Below the pieces are notes generated by a model. The model saw only the letters and a list, made by a program, of their open reading frames with translations, was not told the DNA's origin and ran no database searches. 64,000 nucleotides of DNA. Source: Lytechinus variegatus. Taxonomy: Eukaryota > Echinodermata > Echinoidea > Temnopleuroida > Toxopneustidae. Below, piece after piece: positions 11,691 through 25,500 of the stretch. A program made the position numbers and the translations under genes. Location: positions 12,564,124 to 12,628,123 of the forward strand of contig NC_054755.1 of the NCBI RefSeq assembly GCF_018143015.1, read 5' to 3'. Each line of letters begins with the position of its first letter. Position 1 is the stretch's first letter.

Positions 11691-12103
11691 ACCGAGTACT
11701 GTGTCTGCATGCTGCAGCTGCAGAGTGCATTTACTGAGTGTGTTAATAACTGTACAAATCTACATGCATGACATGGTGAATGTGAGTTGTGACTAGACAT
11801 TTTCCGACATTTCTATGTTATGGATTTACTTTTTAAATAAGAATTCATTCGAAAAATGTGAAAAGATGGGGAAAACTTGCCACCGTCATGACTGTGATTT
11901 CATCGTCTTCCCGGTGGGGTCACTCAATCATTAATGGGGACCGCATGACCGTTTAATACCAAAATCCCGGGAAAAGGGGTCAATTTCATGGAACGACCGC
12001 GGACGGAAAACTTCTCGAAGTAGTGAAAATAGGGGTGGTCACTCACTGTCCTCGATCTGATGTAAATAGGGGTCAGAAAAAGGGGAGAAACATGATCACG
12101 GGA

Positions 12104-12773
12104 ATAGCCAGGCAGCTTCTAGAGAGTAAAAATCATTTACTGATGTAAGGTTACTCATACAAAGCCAGGTCTTCATTTCTATACTGTATGTGTGTAGGCC
12201 TACCACCAAAAAACCTGAAACTATTGCCCCAGAGATTTCTACTTTCTCTCTGAAAGATCTAGCATGTCTAGCCCTAGCCTAGGCCTAAATCATGTACATG
12301 GGATTCAACTTCATTTCCGACATTTCTACGCTATGGATTTTATTTTTAGACAAGAATTCATAAAAAAATGAGAAAAATATCATGAAAAGAAGGAAGAGAC
12401 TTGCCCCATGTTTACGCCGCCATCTTGTTTCTATTGTTCTTCACCCACGATACTAACGCTTGCGTCGGGTATCGTGGGTGAAGAACAATAGAAAACAAGA
12501 TGGCAGTATAAACATTTTTTTTTTCTCTTTTTTTGATGAATTCTTGTCTAAAAATAAAATCCATAGCGTAGAAATGTCGGAAATGAAGTTGTATCCCATG
12601 TACATGATTTAGGGCAAGATCTTTTAGAGGGAAAGTAGAAATCTCGGGGGCGAAAGTTTTGGGTTTTTTGGTGGTACACACAAATGTATAGAAAGGAAGA
12701 CCTGGCTTCGTATGAGAGTAACCTTACATTAGTACATGATTTTTACTCTGTAAAAGCCTTCTGGCTATGTGTG
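12104..12773. repeat. Large near-palindrome (two ~300-350-bp arms, 15-nt loop)
   Basis: The left arm (about 12104-12453) recurs inverted in the right arm (12469-12773). The last 33 bases next to the loop are almost perfect (CTATTGTTCTTCACCCACGA against its complement), with a loop at 12454-12468. Arm matches also include GTAAAAATCAT, AAGCCAGGTCTTC, AATCATGTACATGGGAT and TCCGACATTTCTACGCTATGG. The left arm has an extra ~40 bases. A third, partial copy of one arm lies at about 11796-11890. A YY1-type site (GCCGCCATCTTG) is at 12416-12427. The palindrome sits directly before the putative first exon of the RBMX-like gene. Confidence 0.8.
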
Positions 12774-12789
12774 TGTACTGGTATTCGTT

Positions 12790-12980
12790 GTGTGTAGATT
12801 GAAGAACAAGTCGGAAGACGATCTGGCTCGCAATTTGAACTGTAGAAAGTTGATCAGGAGAACAATTGCGCTACTTATTTTTCAATAATGGTTGCCCAAG
12901 GTCAGTGGAGGCACAATGCCAATATGCATGCGTGACCCACTAGTTAGGAATCCACTGCCAAACGTGGTTCATAGTGCGAG
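12790..12980 (+). other. Putative non-coding first exon of the RBMX-like gene
   Basis: The only strong donor upstream of the RBMX-like start is GCGAG|GTAAGTAT at 12981. The exon carrying the start ATG is preceded by a strong acceptor (TTTTTTATCTCTAG, ending 13506). Together they imply a 5' UTR intron 12981-13506. The transcription start is not visible; the 5' limit given is a guess. Confidence 0.4.
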
Positions 12981-13534
12981 GTAAGTATACTAATACTAAC
13001 CTCACAATACATGTGAGTGATCTCCAACCCAATATCAGATCTGAGACTTTTGTAAAGAATTTGGATATCCAATTTCAGAGACAGTCTCCAGTTTGGGAGA
13101 CCAATTTCCTTTGTAACTTACATTTGCTGCAAAGGGATTAGCTTGGTGGCAAATAAGAATGTGATAAGCAGATTCCTCATGAAAAATTACCCCTTTTCAC
13201 CGTCTACTTTAAAAATTCATCGTCTACTTTTGTTTTGATATGGATTTTGTTATCATCCACACACAAAACAAGTGGGCTTCTGACCTCAGTGAGATAAAAT
13301 TTTGGATGGAAAAAAATATGCTTTTGTTGGTGTTTCTTTTGTTGTCCTTTTGCAATATCAGTATATGTATTGCATGCATACATGTAAAGTTTGTGTTCAT
13401 TGCGTGGCTTCTTTTATTAGAACTGCACAGATATGTGCATGTGTAGACAACATGCTCTGCGCAGACTTGTTTGAATTTATTATTCTTAATTCTTTTTTAT
13501 CTCTAGACAATTGAAATAAACACAATCAATCAAG

Positions 13535-16500
13535 ATGCCTGCTGCAGTTAAAGACTCGCCAAACAAGGTCTTTGTGAGCAACATTCCTAAGACATGGGAC
13601 GATGCGAAATTAGAATCATTATTTGTCAAGTTCGGCAAAATATCCCAAGGTAAGAATGAACAATACTAAAGCAAATGGTCTGTTTCTGTCCATGACATAT
13701 AGACACTTAATCATACGTTTTAAGTGTGCCTCAGCAAACAGGTTTATTTTCTGGAAGGTTCGATTTAGCTTTTCATGAAGTCCAGACATATTCCAATATA
13801 AGTACCTTGCATTAGAACACCTCGGCTTTGTCTTAAAACAGGTTGCGACATTTTCCAAATTAATCTAAATTCCTTAATCGCAAATAGACTTATGAGATCG
13901 ATCTTGGTTTTAGTTTAATTTCCAAATTGAGTTTAATATTTCAAATTGATCTACATTCCTTAATCCCAAATAGACTTTTGAGATCGATCTTAGTTTTATT
14001 TTTAGTCTGATTTCAATCTATCGCTGCTGTATCGCAACTCTTTGTAAGACATGCCCCATTTCTCACATTGATTATATGATTATACATATTGATGTGAATT
14101 AGCTTTCCGCTACATCCATGTTTATCCATATTTCCTTGTTTCAGACCAGGGGTGTGTTTCATAACAAATCTGCAATGACAGTTTAAAGCTACTGAAATCA
14201 TTTGATTTTATTGGCTGATAATAAACTTGTGCATTTGATATTATATTGAGTCTTCATGAAACTGGACCCTGATGAAAGTTTTAAAGTTTTATCTCTACGT
14301 CTAATCTCTTGCAAAGTAGAGATCTGTATGCATTGACTGTCTGACATGCAGGAAGAGTTAAGTGTATTTATCAATCTTTCAATTGTTTCCTTATCAGTAA
14401 ACTTGATGAAACACAGAGAGACCGGAGAATCTAGAGGATTTGGCTTCATCACATATGAAAGCGAGGAGGATGCAAATGATGCTATACAGGGAATGAATGG
14501 AAAGGTAAGGTCAAAGGTCATAAAGAAACTAACTCTTGGTGATCATGTATTTGTATTCTTCAAATTTGAAATATTTATAAAGTTAGATTAAGAATTATGA
14601 CATGGATGCTTTACATATCTGAGATCGATTTGAATCTTTGCAAATGTAAGATGAGCTCCAGACTAGAGATTCCACTCTCCACCAATTTGTACTGGTGAAA
14701 AGTTTACACTGGGACTCTGGTGAATTTGCCCCCAATGTTGCTCTAAAGAGCCCTTAAAAAGTTTATGATTAAGCAAATTTGGTCTGGTACGCTAAAAAGT
14801 AGCCTGTAAAAGAAGTAAATGAACTTTATATCATATGTGTAATAGTACCATTGCTGTATGTGAGAACATTTTGTAACAGGTGCTTATGTCTGCTAGATTA
14901 AGAATTATTGTATTGAAGATTTGCTTAGCTGAGATTTATAGGATCAGTCATTCAAAGCTACTTGAAGTGGTCATGTCGATATGTCAACTTTTCCTCTTTT
15001 TTCTGGGGGCATACTTTATCAACTGTGTGTTATTATAAGTACTGTATGTTTTTATGATGTTTTTATCTTATCATATTAGACACATGCCAACGAAAAAAGT
15101 TGAAAATACTATTTTACACCCCATTCCTTTCTATTTTTTTGCATCCTCAAAATACTGCAATTCTTTTGACAATGATGACATCCCTCAAGATGGTCTCCAG
15201 ATTTCCACCACTCTTCAAGATGAATGACCTGTAATATTAGTATACCTCGTTTGATTCTATTTTTTCCCCATGTAGGATATTGAAGGAGTGGAGCTGAAAG
15301 TAGATGCTGCCCTCAAGTCTCTACACTCAGGAGGAGGAGCCGGTGGTGAAAGGGGAGGCAGAGGGGGCTTCAGAGGAAGAGGAGGCCCAAGGTACGTCAC
15401 TGGTTTTAATAAGCAAGTTCAGGGGTACTTCTTTGGCTAGTTTTCAAAAAAAAATCTTTCGTTTCCTTTTAGGACATGCAGTTGTCCCTACCTACAATGA
15501 ACTTTCCTTCTTTTAGGATTCTTCTTTTAGGACATGCAGTTGTCCCATCCTATAAATTACATTTCCTTTCTTTTGTTACAAGTTGTCCCTACCTACCAAT
15601 GACCTTTCCTATCTTTTAGGACATGCAGTTGTCCCTACCTACAAATGAGCTTTCCTATCTTTTCGGACATGTAGTTGTCCCTACTTTTCATCACAGTGGC
15701 GATTGCTACTGTCTACAAACATGATAATTTTGTTTGTCCTGTTTTGTTCAAACTTCCTTTTTATGTGCTCAAATTTTCATTTATATTATAACAACTTTTC
15801 ATGTTTTGTGGACTTTCTTTCAAAGTTAGCCTGGTCTTCCTTCTTCACGATATGTTTTTTTATGTTTTTATTACAGAGGAAGGGGAGGACCTCTTCTGCG
15901 TGGGGGTCCAATGGGGGGCGGGTTCTCCCCAAGAGGCGGACCAAGGGGTGGCTTCATGCCAAGGGGGCGTGGCGGCCCATTCAGAGGAGGTATGGGAGGT
16001 GAAGAAGGAGGAAGTCGAGGGCGTGGTCGATTTGATGGACCACCACGAGGCGGACCACCTAGGGGCGGACCAAGGGGTGGTATGAGAGGGTCACCAAGGG
16101 GTGCGCCTAGAGGAGCACCCAGGGGGGCACCAAGGGGACGAGGTGGGCCAGGAAGGTGAGTCAAATTTACATGTCTTTTTTTTTTCATGCTTTGACTACA
16201 AGCACAGTTTAGTTGTAGATATTTGCCAATTAGATGCGAATTGCAGGTCATCCAGCCTGCCATGGCACAAACTCCCTCAACAACAAAAATAACACACTTT
16301 TCAGAATACCAGGCCAGAGGATTGAGAATTGTAAAAAAGTCGTCTGCACTGACTCTTGTCACTCTACCCTGAATCCTGTCTGAAGATTTGGTCAAGGGCC
16401 AATGGTATAAAATACAATTGATCATTATCTAACATGCCTTACAATACTTGGTAATCATTTAATCTTTTCAACTGCCGATTCTCTCTGAAATTGCAAATAC

Positions 16501-19500
16501 TAGAATCTTGGATATCTAGCGCCCTCTCTCTCTGCAATGTTTCTATTTTCATTTTAAAGAGGCTCTTTGTTTATATATTTTAAGATTTTTGTGATTGGAT
16601 ATCAGAAAGCCACAGCCAAGCGTATTTCCTAAATTTTCACCCCATTCCATGCTTTTTAATACATTTAATTAAAAAAAAACATGCAAGCACTTTGTCGGAC
16701 ATGTTCAAAATAATTATCAATTAAAAACACCCTATTTATCCTGTAAAACACATTCATATCTTCCACCCCGTAACCGTTGTAGGGCATCCTAATTTCGTAG
16801 TGTATTGGAAGTAGTGATAACGTTTGGGGTATTTACCAAACATGATACACGGACTCACTTTGATATTGATATGTATTTTTTGCTTTTCTTTTAGACCACT
16901 GATCGACAGACCTCCCATGGAAGAAATGGACCAAGACGCAGGGTTCAACGGGCCCAGGGGAACCAGACCTCTACTTGGTAAAGGTATGACGCTTTGAGCT
17001 CAGTCCCATATTAGTGTTTACTTGCTGAAAACTGGGTTGAAATCAACCTTTTTATTGTTGAAAAAAAATCCTTTGAAGAATTCTTTTCAAATGATTTCTG
17101 CTACCCTGTTCATATACACCGTTTATGACACAGATTTTTTCACATGGCAATATGCAAAATACTAAGTAAATAAAGTGGAATTTGGGCCTTCTGATGCATT
17201 ATTCTAAATGGGAATGATTAGAATGGGTATTGGACCAAGTTTAAGGAAGACCACTAGACCAAAAGGCAAATTAGCGAACACTGGTAGTAGACCAAGTGGA
17301 TTTAGACCACGTGGTATTAGACTATCTGAGAAGCAGACCACCTGCTTTTAGACCAAGTCCTGTATATGCTATACGATAGCCAAATTTATTGTTATATAAA
17401 TTCCAGAGCCCCTTTTACAAGATCCTGGAGCACCAGATTACCATCAAGCTCGGGAACCCATGGGACATCCCGCCGAGAGAGCCCCAGAAGGATATCGCGG
17501 TAGGTTTCATAATGATAAGATATTTCTGTTTGATAAGAATTTTCCTGTAGACAGAAACTTGAATTTCTTATATTTTTCTGTATATGTAGAAATTTTGTGC
17601 ATTGGTATCTAGTGGTTTTCCCCTCCCATATATTATTTCATTGAATATTTTTTTTAAATCTCTGTCTAGCCAATGATGGCAGTGCTTTGTGTTGTTTTGT
17701 GCAGTGTGAACTGGTGATTGTAGTATGGTTTTTATTGTTATTGAAATATTTGTTTACTCTAAAAAAACAAAAGAATATGTACAATAATTATCGTATATCA
17801 AATAATAGATACATGTATTAATCATCACATTTTAATACAAAAGTATGGCTGTAATATGTTGGGTGTTAACTTTTAAAATAAAAAATCATTTTTTCACTCC
17901 TAAGAATTTTCGTTGATATTTTTCAATAAAACCATGGTTTTTATTCATTGTTCCAACAAGACATAAGAACATGTACAATATATTATGTACAATGATGATG
18001 CATCAATATCCTAATTTGTAATCATAAACACATCTTGATTATCTGCAAGATATATCAACAAAAACATGGATTGGATATAGCAAGTTGAATTGAGTATTAA
18101 AGTCGCTAATCATTCTGCAAATTTTGGTTGAGACCTAATTTGAATATAGTTCTTGTGTGGTGCAATTTTTTTTTTGTTTTAAGTGATTTTGTCTGCTTTA
18201 ATGATGGACAGACTCTATTTTGTTTTTTTCAAGGGTTGGGGTAAGATGATAGCATGTCCAATAAAAAAGGAAATTTAGAACCACATTAATTGGGTTTAAT
18301 TGGCAGTTTTAGATTAATTATTGTACTGTACACCAGTATGATGCTGTTGAAAACTCATTGTTTTCTTTTCATTTTGGGGGAGAAGTGGGGGCTGCTTCAA
18401 AAATTATCTGCATGTGGTTAGATATTTGTTGCCTTATAGAAATTTAATGTCTTGCATGTGCTACTGATGAAGATGCAATGTGTAACACTCCATTGTACCA
18501 ATACTAGAGTTGTATACTTTGTGTATTTTAATTTTTCTCTGTTTATCACGTTATGTATAATGAATTGTAAAAGAAAAATAAATTCAAATCAAAATAAACT
18601 GATGACCAGGGCCCCATTGCGTAAAAGTTACCAATTTGGTAACTTTTTGCCATCTAATGGTAACTACCATGGTAATGGTAATCAACAGCCAATCAAAATC
18701 AAGGATTCCATGCACAAGATACCATTGGATGGCAAAGCTACCGTAATGGTAATTTTTATGCAATGGGGCCCTGCACAGTGAAATACCGATGCACTTTTCT
18801 TAGTGTATTCCCAAATCTTATCAACCTCCCCTTTTCGTTCCTCTGCATTTGTCCATGTTTGATTTCAACCCAAAGATCTGCCCCGGCACAGGCCCGACAT
18901 GAATCAAGATCGATTGCAGCCGTGGGCCGGCCATGGTCGAAATGGTAACTTTCCTTTTGCAGTGATGGCACACCAACACAAGTTTCTTCCTCAATTGTAC
19001 TGTTCCAGTTTTCTTCACGTACACATACCCTACTTCAGATTACTATGTTTCCCTCTCTCTACCATTAAAATGTATCGTCTTTCTTATTTCAACAATCTAT
19101 GCAGTGACTTTGTTCTCAATATGTATGTTTATATCACTGTCCTACATCCCCTAACAACTTAATCCACTTTCCACAAACTGATTTTGGAGCACTGGGGAGC
19201 GTTTCATGAAACAAGCAGTAAGTGATTTTCACTGACTAAGTTGCTCTCAGCCAATCAGATGCAAGAATTTGTAGTAGCTTATAACATCTGTTAGTGCAAA
19301 TCACTGACTCTTTGTTTCATGAAATGCTCCCCTGGATTATCCTACACAATCGGGGACCATCCAGGAGTATGGTGATTACATGAAGGTGATGGCGCCCCTG
19401 GAAAATGCAGCAGACTCATTCTAGTTCTGCTGCCTGATTAGTCTATTGACACTCCAAGATGAAGGACACTACTGTTGTTAATATTCATACTTTCTTTTTT

Positions 19501-22500
19501 CGTATATCATTTCATATTTCGTGTATGTAAAATAGAGTAATAGATTAACTCAGAGTTTTGTTATTGTTGTTGTGTTAGTTGGTGGATACGCCGAAGGGGG
19601 ACTGCTACCAACACACGAAGCCCAATGGGACAACACTGTCAGCGGAGAGCAGGGTAAAATAGACATGACCCAGTTCTTATGTCATTCTAAATTCATGCAA
19701 TTTTTCTTTCGAAATGGCAAGAATAATTGGCATTAACGGCGTGTGTATGAGGGTTACATTTATTCAGCCTTTCTCATCGTGACTGTTATGTTATACTTCT
19801 AATGGTGCATTTGTGTTTTTTCTCAATTTTTTGCTTTTTTTTTTTTTTTGCTTGCTTTATATTCCATCATATATTCCTGTTTAAGAGGTCCTGTTGGTGT
19901 GCGTTTCTGTCTAACTTCATTTTAAAGCTGCTTTAGGTTGAGGGGATAACAGATATGTCAATGATAGCATTAATATTTCCAATTTTGATTTCTTTTCTTT
20001 ACCTGTTAGGTGGAGGTTATTCCGGAGGTTTGCTACCAACGCATCAAGCACAATGGGACGATGCAACCGAGCAGGGTAAAAGTACCTCTATGAACCATTT
20101 CCTATGTCATTCTAATTCATATCATTTTGCTTTAGAAGTGGAAAGAATGCTGGGCATATGCAGCTTGTGTAACCTCTTCATATTCTTAACAATTTTTTTT
20201 CTCCAGTCTTGAATGTTTTCATTGTATTGTTGAGTCTTTCTCCATTTGCTTAACAAAAAAATTGCTTCTATCATGTTTTTTTAATTCATGCTGCGTGTTT
20301 CTGTCTTCATTTCATATTTGTTTAGTGGAGCCTGTATACAAAGACCACACAAAGACAAGAAAGCAGTCTTTACAGACAGTTTCTTGCAATACCGTTTCAA
20401 TGTAGATTACAATTCAGCAGAAACCAAAGTTGTAGTCTGTATACATGGGTGGTCCTTTGATACGCAGGTTGCCACTAAAGCAGGAGAGAGAGAGCGTTTC
20501 ATCAGCTCTTGTTGTCTGACAAGTTGTCAGATCTGACAATGTTGATTCTGATTCAGTGAGAAGCAAGAGGGGCGGGTTTCATCAACATTTGTTGTTTTAC
20601 AAGTTGTCAGATCTGACAACTTTCCTTGATTTTGATCGGCTGAGAGGCGCTATTACTATTGTAACTGTTGGATCAAACGTCCGACGAGTCCTTTCATGAA
20701 ACACTCCCCAGATTGTCTGGCTGTTGCTCCATAGAAACTGTATGCTAAATGCAGACTTTGTCGGATAAAACATCCATCAAGCCATGAAACGTTCCCAAAT
20801 TTGTTTGTAGATTGCATTCCGTTGAGGGGGATGGAGAAAACTGTATAAATCAAACTAATTTGTCAGATTTTGATTTTGTTTTCTGCTTTTGCTAGGTGGC
20901 GGATACCCCGAACGAGGTTTACTTCCAACTCGCCAAGCACAGTGGGACGAGGCACCTGTGAGAAGAGAACAGGGTAAAAATATATATATATAATATACCA
21001 TTTTCACATTGTTCTAATTAATATCATTTTACTTTAGACATTGGAAGAGTACTGGACATAAGCTGTGAACTACAGCAATATAATTATGTATTATATTTTG
21101 TATCAAAGATGTACTTAATTATCTGTGCATTTTTGCTTTGCTTCGTGTCATATCGCTTTTTGTGTATTGTTGAATGAAGTTTGCATGGAAATGATCATAC
21201 TGGGTAATCTAAAATTTTGCTGTGCAGTGACTCATGTTTGCATTCATTGCTGGGTGTCAGTGTATGGGAAAACCTAAAAAATTGGCCATACATGTAAGCT
21301 GGACCATCCCTAATTGGGCTTTTTTCATTAAAGATGCAATATTATTATTGTCAGTCCATTTACTTTTATCTGGACAACGTCTATCTGGAATCTGGGGTTT
21401 TCAATATATATTTTCTTTCAAACAATGCTTGATCATATCTGTTCATTCCTGAACCTCATTTTGCTACATACATGTATTGGTTCAAAGAAATCTCCGACCA
21501 TTTGACATAGAATGACATGCTTTATGAATGATAAAACAAAGTCATACACTGTGCAATGAAAGTGAAGTAAATGTGTACGTCTCCTTTGAATACCACTTCA
21601 GCGTATAAAGGCAAACGAACAAGGACTATGTATTTAATATAATAGTACACAGGTTATTAGCAGCAGGTTTTTAACAATAACGTAATTGGGGTCTTCCACC
21701 AAGGGTAACCCTTTGTAGATCTCAATAGGAGTTCATTTTAATAGGTTACTGGAATGTAGGGGGGTCCAAAGGACATAGCTATTGTATTGCTGGGGGGGGG
21801 CTTGGACTGACTTGTTGGGATTAGGATATGACAATAGATTTACATCCTGCTAGATACTGGTTATTCCCCAAAACACAAAGAAATTACTCTGACTCATCCT
21901 ACACAAGTTATTTTCATGCTATTAGGCCCTCTATTTCCTTCCTTCAAATACAAATTGCCTGTATATCTTTTAGAAAAGGGGGTTGGGTAAATCTCAAGTT
22001 GATATCAGTTTCTAATCAGTTAATCACATCTGACAAGACAAAGAAACTATGAAGACTTTGTTACCATGGATACCAAATATCCAAATATTTCCATACAATC
22101 GTCCCTTTTGATCTCAATAGAAATGATAAACTTAACATTATTATTAGTACGATAGGAAAATAATACAGGAACCTAGTTGGTTGTTATGTCTTTTTTTTAC
22201 TAGGAGTGTATGAACATTCCTATTTAATTATGATAGTAGATAACAGTCGATGCTGTTAAATTATTTGGTCAGTAATCTATGATACATTTCCCCCCATATT
22301 TTAGAACCCCTCATGCGTGAGAGAGAGGCTAGGGCGCCACCTCAAATGGAGCGTCATGCAGGTAAATAACGCTTGGGAACGTTCATGCACTACTTTCAAC
22401 TTTCATTCATACTTCACGATTTCTGTACAAGTTATTGTTTACAAGACAGGGTTCCCACAGTCATGGAAAAATTTGTGGTCATGGAAATGTCAGGGAAATT

Positions 22501-25500
22501 GAAAAATTGTGAAAAGTCATGGAATTGCATTTACCTCTTGGCTATGGCAGCTTTCCAGTTTGTCGTGTCTCGCAACTCTCATACTCTGTGATCATACCGT
22601 GCTATCATAATTGGTGTTCGTGATTTCCATTTTTCCTAGTTTTGTGACGTCCCAAATTCTACATAACTCCCGGGACGTCATGGGAAGTCATGGAAGCAGC
22701 TATTTAGTCGTGGAAAAGTCGTGGGATTCTGTTTTCAAATTTCTGTGGGAACCCTGCAAGAGAAGAGAAAGGAAGATGCTCAGGAAGGCATCAATTCTTA
22801 ATTCTCTACCAATTCATGACCATGCTTCAATTGAATTCATTTTTCATCAATCTATTGATTAATTCCATTGTATTAACAAAGTGGTGATGGAAAATAAGTT
22901 TGTCTCGGGATTTAGATTTACTAAAAAATGCTTTGGATTCCAAGGACATTAATGCATATGAATATATAATAAAATTATTTGTACAAGACTCGTGTATAAA
23001 GGTACCTACAGAATCAAGAACAAGAAAAGAATTATTCCAAAAAAAATTATTATATTTTGTTGGTAATATTACTAGACTAGAAGTACAGCCAACATTCTCT
23101 TGTGAAACTGCAGTTAACATTTCGTATCGTTGTTATTCTTCAACACCAGTACTATCATTTTAACATTTTATTGGGTTGTAGTATGTCATATATTAAGAAA
23201 TTCCTACTTTTCAATCTTATTTCCTTTCATAGTAAACACAAATTTTTTAAATGGGAGAAAATTGCATATTTGGTACGAGTTTAGTACCTCTGTTCTTATT
23301 CTTAGTGCTATTGCTGAATCTGTTCACTAATATGTTTTCCATTTTCTACTCTGCTTTCGTCTTGAATTCAGCAGAGCGCCCTCGCTCTTCCTTCCCTCCA
23401 GAGCGTGAAGCAGGCTATGGCGGCCGTGGTGGCGCTGGTGCTGCTCCTGCTTCCCAGTATGGAGAAGAGAGCTATGGTAAGTGATTTTGAGACGAACAAA
23501 AAAATTATTTAAACTTCAAATTTTTAGAAAAATCAGTTTTATCACAGAACAAAATTCTAATTGATGATATTACTATGCATTTTACTCAATTTAGCCTGTG
23601 CTATTTTCAAATTGCACTGCCCATGGAAAGCTTATTACTCCCCCCACTCTCGGCTGTTGAATATGCATTGGAATTAGCATAATAAGCATGGCATCCAGCT
23701 AGATGTAGGTTCTTTTTCCAAGCTTTATAATAATATGCTGTACCACATGTTCTTATCTGTGTTGATGTGGTCTTCGGCACGATCGTTTTTCATCTAAAAT
23801 TTCATGATTCAATTCCACAAAGTTCATGTCAATAAATATGTCATAAGTATGCTAGATTTAGAGCTACAGTGATATAGTGACAATTAATCTTGATTTTAAG
23901 AAAGTTCACATAAAATCATTTATGATGTTACTTTAACTTTTAAACATTTGTGCTTGACCGTAAGCAATATTCTGTCCCACCATGAGCTCATGCATGTTGG
24001 TGATCTTCAGTGCAGTCATTTTTTTTAGCATACATGTGTCATGTAGGTATAATGTAAATATACCAGATCTTTGATATGGTGACGGTTAACCTTGATTTAA
24101 ATACTTGGTATTGAAATCATTTTTGTACCTGTAAGTACAAGTTATGATGTTACTTTGATTTCTAACATTAACATTTGACCATCAGGTGGAGCCCGAGGTG
24201 GAGGCGCTGGACGTGGTGCCGTCCAGGAGGAGTACGGCCAGCAGAGCCGTGGAGGAGGAGGAGCCTATGACTACGCCGAGTCCAGGCCTGCCAGGGCAGA
24301 GTATGGGGCTGCTTCAGCTGCTGCCGCTGATCCGTACCGCTCCAGGGCTCCCTATGGAGCCAACAGTGAACCAACTCCAGCTCGCCAAACCAGAGAAAGG
24401 TGAATTATTGATCCATTGTTGTCTTGTTAGAAGAGTGGCGATCAATGTACATTTACCTCTTCTATGGAAAGCGAGCACCATCCTAATTTCTCATCAAGAG
24501 ATGATGTGCATTGCAGTGGTGCCAACCGTTCCTATCTGCATTGTCGAATGTTTTTTTTTCTTTCTTTTTAATGAAAATATTACAGTCATGCATAAAAATA
24601 CCTTTTTCCCTAAAGAAATTTTAAATCGTTTCTTCCAACCAAAATACTGCAATTCTTCCTACAGGGTTGGTGTCCCTGTTGATCTCTACTATGAATAGCT
24701 GGCAACTCCCTTATCTTTTCATTGAGAGAGCATGACAAAAGGGTACAGGCTGTTGTCAAATGAATGACCACTGACATATTGTCAAACATGCACTTTCTAG
24801 CATTGTGAAGTATGGTGTTGGTGAATTTCCATAAGCAGTACTCTTCAATAGATATTTTTCACTCATTCCTTTTATCAGTCTAATTGGAAAAAAGTTAATT
24901 GTGCCTTGCATGTATATCTTCCCTGTTTATAAAACTTGTTTATCTTTAGCACGTTCAACTGTTGTGGATTAGTGAAATGTGGTCGGTCGGGAGATTACTA
25001 GTAATAGATCTATGAATTAGCATTATAATAATAATAGCAGCATATTTACCCAGGGTAGCCACTTCAGATAAAAAAACTGTTCTCCCAGCGGGCCCTGCTA
25101 TTATTACCCTGGCTTTAGCACGGCTACCTTGATCGGGCGCTCGAGCATTCGAGGAATTTCTTCCTACCGGGTACCCGGTATTAGAACATAAGGACCCACT
25201 AAACAAAGTATTGTGACCCCTTCTCTCATTCCAATACAGTTACGGCGAGCGTGACTACGCGCCTCAAGCTCGAAGCGCCGACCCCTACGGTGCTGCTCCA
25301 TCGGCTGCAGCATCTCGAGGATACGGAGCCAGGGAGCCTGCCCTCCCCCGTGATGCACCCATGTCCCGTGAAGCACCAAGGGGACGCGACCCAATGGCCG
25401 CCCGGGACTACGCCCCTCCTGTCCGTGGCCAGAGGGACTATGCTGAACCGGCTAGGCGGGAAGAGACTGTAGGGGATTACGCCAGGGGAGGCTTTGCAGA

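Larger units (their letters stand above)
17500..19578 (+). other. Intron 6 of the RBMX-like gene
   Basis: The largest early intron (2.08 kb). Apart from the MITEs at 18607-18773 and 19194-19332 it is plain AT-rich sequence with no further exon that I can support. Confidence 0.6.

Noticed and set aside
15871-16425. Minus-strand Pro/Leu-rich frame opposite the RGG exon
   Set aside because: It is the antisense of RGG codons. The plus frame joins the RRM exons with correct splice sites.
20325-20470. Possible extra RBMX exon after TTTGTTTAG (TGGAGCCTGTATACAAAGAC)
   Set aside because: Inserting it breaks the phase-1 chain and its residues do not match the neighbouring modules.
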